NCBI GenBank assembly: GCA_028280445.1
Contig: JANQLU010000090.1
Span: 1-64,000, forward strand
Direction of reading: 5' to 3'
From: Pirellulaceae bacterium
Lineage (GTDB): Bacteria; Planctomycetota; Planctomycetia; Pirellulales; Pirellulaceae
Length of the DNA: 64,000 bases
Part shown: one piece after another, positions 34,046 to 42,360 of the stretch
Layout: the number at the start of each line of letters is the position of its first letter
Position numbering within the stretch: position 1 is the first letter of the stretch
Notes under the pieces: model-generated
What the model was told of the DNA's origin: nothing
What the model saw: the letters and a program-made list of their open reading frames with translations, nothing else
Databases searched by the model: none
Translations under genes and position numbers: made by a program

Positions 34046-35269
34046 CTACGAAAGTTTGGCAACCGATTCTTGGATAGCGTCGGCGAGGTAATTCAAATGT
34101 TCGTCGGTGTAGGCTTCATTCCATGGCAACACCAGGATGCCGGCCAATCCAGCGTAGGTTCCAGCGAAGTTTTCTGCGTCGTAATTCAGAGCTTCAGGGC
34201 GAGCTTCGGTAAACGGGAATTGGCTGTTACCAAACGTGCGTCGTTTTTGAAAAATTTCGCATTCGAACGCTGGTTTGCGAATGTATCGCGGTGCAGAAAA
34301 AATGCCGTAATGTTCGCGAAGTTCCTTGGCCAGGCCATCTGCTCCGCCGTTAATAACGTTGGAATCGACATTCAAACAATATTTCCAATACGAGTGAATG
34401 TCTCCGGTCAATGGCGTCGGAGTTTGGATTCCTGCAATCCCTTTGAGCATTTTCGTCAGCCGATTGGCGTGTTTCACACGGTTGCGCACCGATGGCTCCA
34501 ATTTTTGTAACTGTGCCAATGCGACGGCTCCCGTGATGTCGTTCATGCGATAATTGAGTGCGGCAAAGTAATGATCAGGATTTTGATCACCGTAACCCCA
34601 CGCTTTGTTGATGTACAAAAACATGCGTCGGGCGTAATGTTCGTCGTTGGATACAACAATGCCTCCTTCGCCTGTCGTGATGTGTTTTCCTTGTTGCAGA
34701 CTAAAACAACCGATGTCACCGATCGTTCCAATTTTTTTGTTTTGGTGTTCGGCTAAAAATGCCTGCGCACAATCTTCGATCACAGGAATATTTTTGCTCC
34801 GCGCCAAATCCATGATTTCATTCATGTTGGCGGGACAGCCAAACAGATGAGTCACGACAATCGCTTTGGTGCGCGGGCTGATGACTTTTTCGATTGTCTC
34901 TGCCGTTACGTTGAGCGATTTGGGATCGACGTCCGCAAACACGGGAATGGCACTTTGATACAAAATTGGCGTCAATGCCCCCATGTCGGTGATCGACGTC
35001 GTAATGAATTCATCGCCTGGTTCCGGATCGATCGCAGCGTAGGCGGTGTGAAGTGCTGCCGTACCGCTGCTGCAAGCGTATCCGTGTTGCATGCCGAGGT
35101 GTTGGGCAAACTGTTGCTCGAATTGCTTGGTGAACGTTCCTTTGGTGCTGGTCAGCGTGCCGCTTTTGATCGCGTCGGCAACGAACTTGATTTCTTCATC
35201 GCCTAGTGTGCGGCCTGACGAATCTTGGTCTGATGGGAGTTTGAGCAGAGTTTTTTGAGCTGTGTTCAT
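34046..35269 (-). CDS. DegT/DnrJ/EryC1/StrS family sugar aminotransferase
   Basis: A 407-residue PLP-dependent enzyme that transaminates a keto-sugar nucleotide. The family hallmarks are visible: GYACSSGTAALHTAYAAID (cofactor phosphate loop), VIEDCAQAFLAEHQNKKIG with the ring-stacking Asp, and GDIGCFSLQQGKHITTGEGG with Lys near residue 204 as the Schiff-base lysine. It is second in the operon, 44 nt after the glycosyltransferase and 36-60 nt before the oxidoreductase. With that oxidoreductase and the acyltransferase it could build a 3-acetamido (or similar) sugar. A C-terminal extension (RTFGNSQFPFTEARPEALNY...) matches the longer subgroup of the family. Confidence 0.9.
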   Translation of the reverse strand: MNTAQKTLLKLPSDQDSSGRTLGDEEIKFVADAIKSGTLTSTKGTFTKQFEQQFAQHLGMQHGYACSSGTAALHTAYAAIDPEPGDEFITTSITDMGALTPILYQSAIPVFADVDPKSLNVTAETIEKVISPRTKAIVVTHLFGCPANMNEIMDLARSKNIPVIEDCAQAFLAEHQNKKIGTIGDIGCFSLQQGKHITTGEGGIVVSNDEHYARRMFLYINKAWGYGDQNPDHYFAALNYRMNDITGAVALAQLQKLEPSVRNRVKHANRLTKMLKGIAGIQTPTPLTGDIHSYWKYCLNVDSNVINGGADGLAKELREHYGIFSAPRYIRKPAFECEIFQKRRTFGNSQFPFTEARPEALNYDAENFAGTYAGLAGILVLPWNEAYTDEHLNYLADAIQESVAKLS

Positions 35270-35313
35270 GCTTACTTGTTGCCTCGTCTTGAAATGAAGA
35301 AAGATAGGGTTGT

Positions 35314-36108
35314 TTAGCGATGGGTTTGTGTTCCAAACAATCGATGGATCACAATGGATTTGATCAGTGTTAAATGCTTGATGGCGACTGGAATCAGTTT
35401 GCTGCTGGATTGTCCGTGCTGTCGTACATGTAAGTCAGCGGGACATTCGACTGTTTTTAAATTGTGGCGTTCCACTGCCCAAACCAACTCAACCGTACCT
35501 TCGAAACCGGTCCGTTTGAGGTGAATGTTCTCAATGTCTTGTTTGCGATACGCGCGAAAGCAGCTGGTGTAGCAGTTTAATTTGGTGCGCAACAGCCAAC
35601 GATAAATTGTTGATGCCGCTTTCGAAACGACGATTCTCCAGCGAGGCACGTTGTGGACCCGAGCGTCAGGATGATACGGTGAACCAACGACCATGGTTAC
35701 ACCCTCATGTAGCGCATCCACCAGTTTGCAAATATCCTCGGGCGCATAGCTGCAATCGCTGTCCATCGAGCAAACAGTATTGTGTGAGGCGTGATTCAAG
35801 CCGAACATGATCGCGCCCATGACTCCAAGATTTTTTTCGCCGGCGACGATTTTGACATTGTTCGTGTCAGCAAAAGCAGACTTCAATCGATTGAGTGTGT
35901 CATCCTGACTTGCATCGTCAACGAGCACAAATTCCACGATGTATTTGTCCAAGTGAATTTGTGCACGTTCGAGGCGCTGTTGCAGATGCGCGACAGATTT
36001 ACTTTCGTTGTACAGCGGAATGACAATGCTGATTTTTCTCTGCAGTGCTACTGACAGAGAGGCTTTTTCGTACAACGAATTCGAGTTTTGGGCGTAGGGC
36101 TGCAACAT
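35314..36108 (-). CDS. Glycosyltransferase family 2 protein
   Basis: A 264-residue GT-A enzyme of the DPM1/polyprenyl-phosphate sugar transferase type, but without C-terminal membrane helices. The N-terminal strand is ISIVIPLYNESKSVAHLQQR. The nucleotide-sugar/metal motif is SMDSDCSYAPEDI, and the acceptor-side motif includes RRTGFEGTVELVWAVER-like sequence near residue 215. It likely transfers a sugar to a lipid carrier or growing glycan at the membrane. It is the first gene of the amino-sugar operon. The start at ATG 36108 gives a ~27-residue leader ahead of the fold. A 246-nt gap upstream, with no clear promoter by eye, separates it from the divergent gene. Confidence 0.88.
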   Translation of the reverse strand: MLQPYAQNSNSLYEKASLSVALQRKISIVIPLYNESKSVAHLQQRLERAQIHLDKYIVEFVLVDDASQDDTLNRLKSAFADTNNVKIVAGEKNLGVMGAIMFGLNHASHNTVCSMDSDCSYAPEDICKLVDALHEGVTMVVGSPYHPDARVHNVPRWRIVVSKAASTIYRWLLRTKLNCYTSCFRAYRKQDIENIHLKRTGFEGTVELVWAVERHNLKTVECPADLHVRQHGQSSSKLIPVAIKHLTLIKSIVIHRLFGTQTHR

Positions 36109-36387
36109 TCTGGTGAACGTAGCTCGATGTGATGGGATTTGATGGGAAAGGATTGTTTCGAGGAGTTTGAGAAAACAATCTTTATTTCAGGTTAGTTAGC
36201 GGGGCCGATTTTTACAATCACTAGATTGGGTAGTTCGATGAAGTGATTTTTTCGGTCTCCTGTGTCAAATTGTATCGAAAAAAGGTCGCGAATGCAGTTG
36301 GCAGGACGCTTAAAAAACGCCCAAATCATGGTAGTATTGCTGTTTTGAATTTAGATGAAACCAAGCAAATTATTGGACTGGGATAAG

Positions 36388-37677
36388 ATGGAATCCAACG
36401 ACAAAAAATCGAGACGGGATTTTGTGAAAGCTTCGACGGTAGCGGCCGCAGCAGGCGCAACCGTGATCGCAAATCCGCTTTACGCCGCAAAAAATGTCCA
36501 CGTCGGCAGCAATGATGAATTAAAAGTGGGTTTGATCGGCTGTGGCGGTCGCGGTTCTCAAGCCGCAATCAACGCGTGTAACGCCGACAGCAAAGTGGTG
36601 ATTCATGCGATGGCTGACGCTTTCATGGATCGAATTGCAAAATCGGAGAGAGGCCTGAAAGGGCGACTCAAAGACCGTTACAAAGTTGCCGAGGAACGAA
36701 AGTTCACGGGTTGGGATTGCCACGAAAAAATGGCAGCCAGCGACGTCGACGTTGTCCTCCTCTGTACCCCGCCGCATTTCCGACCCATGCAAATGGAAGC
36801 GGCGGTCAAAGCGGGTAAGCATATTTTCTGTGAAAAACCTGTTGCCGTTGATCCCGTAGGGGTTCGCCGGGTTCGCAAAGCTTGTGAAGAAGCGAAAAAG
36901 AAAAAATTAAACGTCGTATCGGGCCTCTGTTGGCGATACGATATCCGCGTCAATGAAGTGATGAAGCGGATCAAGGATGGTGCAATCGGCGACATCATGT
37001 CGATCCAGGAAAACTACCTGACTGGAACGTTGTGGCACCGCGGCGATCATCCCCGCTGGTCGGACATGGAATACCAGATGCGAAACTGGTTGTATTACAC
37101 TTGGCTGTCCGGTGACTTGACCGCCGAACAGCATATTCATTCGCTGGACAAAGGTTTGTGGTTGATGGACGACAAACCGCCAAAATATGTTTACGGTGTT
37201 GGCGGACGTCAGGTTCGTACAGGCAAAAAATGGGGCAACGTCTACGATCATTTTGCCTGTTGCTACGATTGGGAAAATGGCGTGAAGATGCATTCTTATG
37301 CACGTCAGATGAAAGGTTGTTTCAACAACGTTGACGATTATGTACAAGGCACCAAGGGTTCGGCCAAAATTCTGAGCTTTATGGTGGAAAGCGAAGGCAA
37401 AGTCTGGAAGCACAAAGGACGCGTTCCCAGCATGTACGATGTCGAGCACCAAAAATTGTTTGAAGCACTTCGATCTGGCGAGCCAATCAACAATGGTGGA
37501 TACATGTGTGACAGTACGCTGATGGCGATCGCTGGACGACACGCCTGTTACACCGGTGAGCGCATTGAATTCGAACAGTTTGCCAACTTGGATATGGACC
37601 TCAGCCCAGAAAACTATGATGGCGAAGGTTTGTTCCGTGAAGTTGCGATGCCAGGGTCAAAATGGCCTTCAGAATAG
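36388..37677 (+). CDS. Tat-exported Gfo/Idh/MocA family oxidoreductase
   Basis: A 429-residue protein of a type greatly expanded in planctomycetes. The N-terminus MESNDKKSRRDFVKASTVAA is a twin-arginine signal (SRRDFVK), implying export of a folded, NAD(P)-bound enzyme. The Rossmann part is LKVGLIGCGGRGSQAAINAC, with the family EKPVAVDPVGVRRV near residue 150. The active-site Tyr/His region includes WSGDLTAEQHIHSLDKG-like sequence. ATG 36388 is preferred over ATG 36355, which would place 11 extra residues before the Tat motif. The substrate is probably a sugar or cyclitol, but nothing local identifies it. A terminator follows 22 nt after the stop. Confidence 0.88.
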   Translation: MESNDKKSRRDFVKASTVAAAAGATVIANPLYAAKNVHVGSNDELKVGLIGCGGRGSQAAINACNADSKVVIHAMADAFMDRIAKSERGLKGRLKDRYKVAEERKFTGWDCHEKMAASDVDVVLLCTPPHFRPMQMEAAVKAGKHIFCEKPVAVDPVGVRRVRKACEEAKKKKLNVVSGLCWRYDIRVNEVMKRIKDGAIGDIMSIQENYLTGTLWHRGDHPRWSDMEYQMRNWLYYTWLSGDLTAEQHIHSLDKGLWLMDDKPPKYVYGVGGRQVRTGKKWGNVYDHFACCYDWENGVKMHSYARQMKGCFNNVDDYVQGTKGSAKILSFMVESEGKVWKHKGRVPSMYDVEHQKLFEALRSGEPINNGGYMCDSTLMAIAGRHACYTGERIEFEQFANLDMDLSPENYDGEGLFREVAMPGSKWPSE

Positions 37678-37698
37678 TTTTTTCTTGAAATATTTGAG

Positions 37699-37727
37699 GC
37701 CTGCGGTTTCTGCCGCGGGCTTTTTTT
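37699..37727 (+). terminator. Rho-independent terminator
   Basis: An 8-bp stem (GCCTGCGG/CCGCGGGC with one G-U pair), a 6-nt loop (TTTCTG) and T7 follow directly. It separates the Tat-exported oxidoreductase from the tryptophan dioxygenase gene. Confidence 0.85.
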
Positions 37728-37772
37728 GTTTCACTAATGAGACAAAACCTTTTGCAATCGCAGGCGACCGGT

Positions 37773-38897
37773 ATGTCAAACGATCTCGGCAACGTTTACT
37801 ACAAAAATTATCTTCATCTGGACAAAATTCTTGGTGCACAGGAGCCCATCAGCAGCCAAACCGACAATCCTGCGCATGACGAATTGCTGTTTATTATCGT
37901 GCACCAGGCGTACGAGTTGTGGTTCAAGCAAATTATTTTCGAGCTCGATTCCGTCAAGCGGATTTTTGCTGACCCGCCGGTGGATGATAAACAAATGGGC
38001 ACCATTATCGCTCGACTCGATCGCATCCTGACGATTCAAAGTTTGCTGTTGGACCAGATCGATGTGATCGAAACGATGACCCCGCTCGATTTTCTGGAAT
38101 TTCGTGATTTGCTGGTTCCTGCATCCGGATTCCAAAGTATCCAATTTAAAGAAATTGAAATTCGATTGGGTGTCAAACGCGAAAATCGCATTCCGGCAGA
38201 TCGCGAGTTTATGAAATCCCGCTTGGCCGTCGAGGATCAGGAACATCTGAGTCGCGTCGAGCAACAACCGTCATTGGTCGAGTTGTTGAACGATTGGCTC
38301 AGTCGAATGCCTTTTTTGGAAATTGGTGAATTCAGTTTCTGGCGGCATTATGAAAAAGCGGTGGAACGGATGTTGCAAACGGACAAAAAAATTATTCAAC
38401 AAAATCCAACTTTGTCCGAGCGTGAAAAAGAGTATCAAATCGACGAGTTGATAGCGACACAATCCAAATTTGACACTTTGTTTGATCAAGACAAATTCGA
38501 AGAGTTAAAAACGGCGGGCAAGTTCCGGCTGAGTCATCGCTCGTTTCTGGCCGCGCTGTTTATCAATCTTTATCGTAATGAACCGATGTTGTTTTTGCCG
38601 TTTCGTCTGTTAACGCTGTTGTTGGAAATCGACGAATCGTTTACTCGTTGGCGTTCCAGGCACGCATTGATGGTGCAACGCATGCTGGGTTCAAAAATCG
38701 GCACGGGCGGTTCATCGGGCCACGAATATTTGAGTCAAACGACGCGGCAAAACCGTGTGTTTATGGATCTATATAATTTGGCGACTTTTCTAATTCCAAG
38801 ATCTGATTTGCCCGAACTGCCGCGTGAGATAAGGCGATCGTTAGGCTTTCATTTTTCGGGTCAGAACGCAAATTCGAGCGGCGAAAGTTCCGCTTGA
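37773..38897 (+). CDS. kynA: Tryptophan 2,3-dioxygenase
   Basis: A 374-residue haem dioxygenase that opens the indole ring of tryptophan to N-formylkynurenine, the first step of the kynurenine route. Family segments are LGNVYYKNYLHLDKILGAQE, FIIVHQAYELWFKQI with the active-site His, and SRHALMVQRMLGSKIGTGGS with the haem-ligand His followed by the substrate-binding GTGGSSG loop. ATG 37773 is preferred; ATG 37737 upstream would begin next to the terminator. At about 370 residues it is nearer the longer (animal-like) TDO length than the ~280 of many bacterial ones. Its 3-prime end overlaps the convergent kmo gene by 37 bp. The remaining pathway genes are adjacent. Confidence 0.93.
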   Translation: MSNDLGNVYYKNYLHLDKILGAQEPISSQTDNPAHDELLFIIVHQAYELWFKQIIFELDSVKRIFADPPVDDKQMGTIIARLDRILTIQSLLLDQIDVIETMTPLDFLEFRDLLVPASGFQSIQFKEIEIRLGVKRENRIPADREFMKSRLAVEDQEHLSRVEQQPSLVELLNDWLSRMPFLEIGEFSFWRHYEKAVERMLQTDKKIIQQNPTLSEREKEYQIDELIATQSKFDTLFDQDKFEELKTAGKFRLSHRSFLAALFINLYRNEPMLFLPFRLLTLLLEIDESFTRWRSRHALMVQRMLGSKIGTGGSSGHEYLSQTTRQNRVFMDLYNLATFLIPRSDLPELPREIRRSLGFHFSGQNANSSGESSA

Positions 38898-40222
38898 ATC
38901 AAACGCTCGGCCAGCGTCATATCAATATCATTGGGATCGTTGCCGCGAATTATTTGATTCATGATTTCGTCCTGAATTTTGCCGCGATGAAGCGCTTCGG
39001 CGTAAGGAATGTCGTGAAACATAACCATTGAGTAACGTGGAATAAACTGCTGTGGAAATTTCTGTTCGAGTTTGAATCCAATTTCTTTTTTGAGTTGAAA
39101 TTCGGCGTCACTGACACTGTCTCTCATGATCACATAGTTTTCCAAAGCCATGTCGGCAATTGCATCGGCATTGGGCTTGCGAGCTTTTTCGAATTCGGCC
39201 GCTGCCACTTCCCAATCGTCGTCGTATTGATCCAGCAAGTCATTCAGTTTGGCACAATCCTCGAACCCGCAATTCATGCCTTGACCGTGAAACGGAACAA
39301 TCGCGTGCGCCGCGTCGCCCAAAAGCATGCTGTTGCGATAAACCCAGGTGTCACATCGAATCGTTCCCAGCTCACCTGTGGGATTCGAGAAAAAATCTTC
39401 AGCCAAAAAGGGAAGAAATTCAATTGCGGACGGAAACTGTTCACGAAAAAATTCAATCACGACGTCTGGATCGGTGAGTTTTTCAAAACTGATTTCTCCT
39501 TGGCTTGGCATGAAAAGCGTTACTGTGAAACTTCCATCCAAATTTGGCAGGGCAATCAGCATAAATCCGCCGCGCGGCCAAATATGCAACGCCTCTTTTT
39601 CAATCTGAAACGTATTGCCGGGGCCAGCCGGTATTTCAAGTTCCTTGTAATCGTGATCCAGCATTTCAGCCGTGAAACTTCCGTCCGCGGCGTCGACCAA
39701 AGCTTGTCGAACTTCGGAACCGCCACCATCGGCGCCAATCAAATACTCAAACGACTCGATGCGAGTGTTGCCAGTTTGATGGTCCAGTACTCGAAATTCG
39801 TTTTTCTCAAAATCAACGCTTTGAATTTCGTGGCTAAAGTGAATCTGTGTGAGGCATTCGGTTTCGGCGGCGGTCATCATCAAATTGTTCAGCTCACCGC
39901 GGGAAACAGAATAAATGACTTCGTGCTCGCGTTGACCATAAGGCCAAAACTCCGCGGGCTCACCCCATTCGTGGAGCATCCGCCCGCGCATGGGAATCAA
40001 CAGTGTTTCAACATCGTGCATCAGGCCCGCAAGACGCAACGCATGGGTCCCGCGATTGGCCAACGCCAGGTTGATCGAGCGCCCTGCGGAAATATCAGAT
40101 GTTCGCAGATCTGGGCGTTTTTCAAAAATCGTGACGCGGTAACCGCGGCGATTCAAAATGACAGCCAACAGCGAACCAACCAACCCGGCTCCGGCTATCG
40201 TTATGTGCTTGGGGCGAACCAT
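38861..40222 (-). CDS. kmo: Kynurenine 3-monooxygenase
   Basis: A 453-residue FAD flavoprotein hydroxylase that converts kynurenine to 3-hydroxykynurenine using NADPH and O2. It shows the dinucleotide fold HITIAGAGLVGSLLAVILNR at residues 5-24, FEKRPDLR, the second FAD motif LLGDAAHAIVPFHGQGMNCG near residue 300, and a C-terminal hydrophobic region. ATG 40222 lies 2 nt after the kynU stop codon, so kynU and kmo are co-translated. Its stop is inside the last codons of the convergent kynA. Sequence motifs are complete and the length is typical. Confidence 0.93.
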   Translation of the reverse strand: MVRPKHITIAGAGLVGSLLAVILNRRGYRVTIFEKRPDLRTSDISAGRSINLALANRGTHALRLAGLMHDVETLLIPMRGRMLHEWGEPAEFWPYGQREHEVIYSVSRGELNNLMMTAAETECLTQIHFSHEIQSVDFEKNEFRVLDHQTGNTRIESFEYLIGADGGGSEVRQALVDAADGSFTAEMLDHDYKELEIPAGPGNTFQIEKEALHIWPRGGFMLIALPNLDGSFTVTLFMPSQGEISFEKLTDPDVVIEFFREQFPSAIEFLPFLAEDFFSNPTGELGTIRCDTWVYRNSMLLGDAAHAIVPFHGQGMNCGFEDCAKLNDLLDQYDDDWEVAAAEFEKARKPNADAIADMALENYVIMRDSVSDAEFQLKKEIGFKLEQKFPQQFIPRYSMVMFHDIPYAEALHRGKIQDEIMNQIIRGNDPNDIDMTLAERLIQAELSPLEFAF

Positions 40223-40224
40223 GA

Positions 40225-41505
40225 CTATAAAAGCTCTTTCAGATTTTTGACAAAATAGAAAACGTCTTGAAAGCTGTTGTACAACGGGACGGGTGCAGCA
40301 CGAATGACATTCGGTTCACGCCAATCGGTCATCATGCCTCGTCTTTCAAGTTCACGATGAATTTCAACACCTGATTGATTTTTTGTTTCAATCGTCAGCG
40401 ACAATTGGCAACCGCGCTCGTTCGTGTTTCGCGGGGTAATAATGGAAACTTGTTCTGCCAGTTCGTTTTCGAGCAGCCATTCGAAATAGCCGGTCAGCAA
40501 CACAGATTTCTCACGCAGCTTTTGGAAATCACCAACGGATTCGAACACATCCAACGACGAACGAATGGCGGCAAGTGACAAAATCGGAGGGTTGCTCAAC
40601 TGCCACGCTTCGACAGTCAACGATGGATCAAATTGATTGGACATCTCAAAACGTGTCGCTTTATTGTGCCCCCACCAGCCAGTAAAACGAGGAATGTCGT
40701 TGTTGCCGTGATGTTTTTCGTGGACAAAACAACCGCCAACGGAGCCCGGCCCGCTATTGAGATATTTGTAGGTGCACCAACAAGCGAAATCGATTCCCCA
40801 TTCGTGCAATTGCAGTGGAACATTGCCGACGGCATGGGCCAAATCGATGCCTACGGGAATTCCCAGCGGGGTTGCCGCTTGGGCAATTGCCTGAATATCC
40901 AAAAATTGACCGGTGTAATACTGAACGCCGGGCAACAGCACCAACGCCAAACTGTCGCGGTGATCTTTGATGGATTGGACAATATCGTCGGTGTTCAAAT
41001 TTTCTTGACCGTCGCGCGGTGAAACCAGCAACATGGATTCAGCCGGCTGATAACCATGAAATTTGATTTGTGATTCGACAGCATAATGATCCGACGGAAA
41101 CGCGTGTTGTTCCAGCAAGATTTTGTTGCGCGCATCGGACGGGCGGTAAAACGAAGCCATCATCAAATGCAAATTCGTGGTCAGCGAATTCATCATCACG
41201 ACTTCGGAATCTTTTGCGCCGACCATTTTTGCCATCGGTTCCGTTAAAAAATTGTGGTAAGGCATCCATGGATAATCGCCTTCGAAATGCCCACGCACTC
41301 CACACATTCGCCAATTCTCAAGTTCACTTAGAACGTATTCTGGTGTTTGTTTCGGCTGCAAACCCAATGAGTTACCAACAAAATAAATCTCGTCACGGCC
41401 GTCGCGTTGCGGAATGAAAAACTGGTCACGAAACGCGGCTAACGGATCGGTTTCATCCTGCTGACGAGCAAACTCAATCGTGTTTTCAAAAATTGCAACA
41501 CTCAT
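40225..41505 (-). CDS. kynU: Kynureninase
   Basis: A 426-residue PLP enzyme that cleaves 3-hydroxykynurenine (or kynurenine) to 3-hydroxyanthranilate (or anthranilate) and alanine. The motifs are clear: IYFVGNSLGLQPKQTPEYVL, VMMNSLTTNLHLMMASFYRP, VGIDLAHAVGNVPLQLHEWG and DFACWCTYKYLNSGPGSVGG with the Schiff-base Lys near residue 241. The length fits the ~415-residue family. It is 7 nt after the cyclase stop and 2 nt ahead of kmo, so all three are one operon. With kmo present the hydroxylated substrate is more likely. Confidence 0.94.
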   Translation of the reverse strand: MSVAIFENTIEFARQQDETDPLAAFRDQFFIPQRDGRDEIYFVGNSLGLQPKQTPEYVLSELENWRMCGVRGHFEGDYPWMPYHNFLTEPMAKMVGAKDSEVVMMNSLTTNLHLMMASFYRPSDARNKILLEQHAFPSDHYAVESQIKFHGYQPAESMLLVSPRDGQENLNTDDIVQSIKDHRDSLALVLLPGVQYYTGQFLDIQAIAQAATPLGIPVGIDLAHAVGNVPLQLHEWGIDFACWCTYKYLNSGPGSVGGCFVHEKHHGNNDIPRFTGWWGHNKATRFEMSNQFDPSLTVEAWQLSNPPILSLAAIRSSLDVFESVGDFQKLREKSVLLTGYFEWLLENELAEQVSIITPRNTNERGCQLSLTIETKNQSGVEIHRELERRGMMTDWREPNVIRAAPVPLYNSFQDVFYFVKNLKELL

Positions 41506-41512
41506 TCGGTTT

Positions 41513-42325
41513 TCACGTTGTCGTTGTTTCAGGAAAAATAATTGGCCGACTCACCGCAGCATCCGTTTTCCAATCGGCGAGTTGCAAGTTGAGCAAGTAA
41601 TATCCATCGGGAATGGAATCATCGACAAAGATCATTTCAGTAACCGTTTTGCCGGTATCGGTATCACTCGTTTTTTGATGCGTGCCTTCTGGAACCTTCC
41701 AGAAAATATGGTGAGCGGTGAGTAAGCCGTCGTCAAACATGCGGTCCAACGATGGCAAATCGACCAACAAATGTCTGATGTTACGCTGATTGATCCACTG
41801 AATCGCTTCGATGGTAAAAAACGCCGCCTGTTGTTGGTCGTCGTACGTTCTCGATTTCTTGGACGGGTCGTTGGGGCGCGTTCGAATGATCAAACTGTCC
41901 AGTTCGCCGTCCGACACGATGGATTGCTGGAGAGCCGTGGCGGTGATGACAAAATCCGCAGCGACAAACGGCGGGCGATAACTTTCACGCGACTGGCTTG
42001 CCGATTCGGGCTCGATTGTGACAATCTCAGGCTCCAAAAAACAAGGCATCTCGATTTGTGAAATCGGAACATCATTGTCGACAATATGTCCGACAGATTC
42101 CGTATGTGTTCCTGTGCAATGCGTCACCAGCTCGATTCGATCGACATTGCAACTGCCGCCCGAACGGGTCGAACCAGTGAAATCTCCGAGCTGCAGCGAT
42201 TGGCGAGTTGCAGGCGGCGTCCCAAAATGATTAGGCTGATGGTCATCAAACGATTGTTCGATACTGATCTTGGTTGGCTTGGCCAGATCATAGGTGCGTT
42301 TCGTTTTTTCAGAAAAATACTTCAT
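41513..42325 (-). CDS. Cyclase family protein, probable arylformamidase
   Basis: A 270-residue member of the KynB-type cyclase family, metal-dependent amidohydrolases that hydrolyse N-formylkynurenine. The signature HCTGTHTESVGHIV near residue 89 fits the family HxGTHxDxxxH metal motif, with Glu in place of Asp. It also has PPFVAADFVITATAL and a C-terminal GYYLLNLQLADWKTDAA. It heads the cyclase-kynU-kmo operon, which supplies the formamidase step between kynA and kmo. The start at ATG 42325 leaves only 35 nt to the divergent aldehyde dehydrogenase start. It is less similar to classical KynB than expected, so the assignment rests partly on context. Confidence 0.82.
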   Translation of the reverse strand: MKYFSEKTKRTYDLAKPTKISIEQSFDDHQPNHFGTPPATRQSLQLGDFTGSTRSGGSCNVDRIELVTHCTGTHTESVGHIVDNDVPISQIEMPCFLEPEIVTIEPESASQSRESYRPPFVAADFVITATALQQSIVSDGELDSLIIRTRPNDPSKKSRTYDDQQQAAFFTIEAIQWINQRNIRHLLVDLPSLDRMFDDGLLTAHHIFWKVPEGTHQKTSDTDTGKTVTEMIFVDDSIPDGYYLLNLQLADWKTDAAVSRPIIFPETTTT

Positions 42326-42360
42326 CCCAAATTTTAGGATTCACCCCTTCAGGTGCCCAA

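Noticed and set aside
39095..40258. 387-codon plus-strand frame
   Set aside because: Antisense to kmo, whose FAD motifs leave no doubt about the coding strand.
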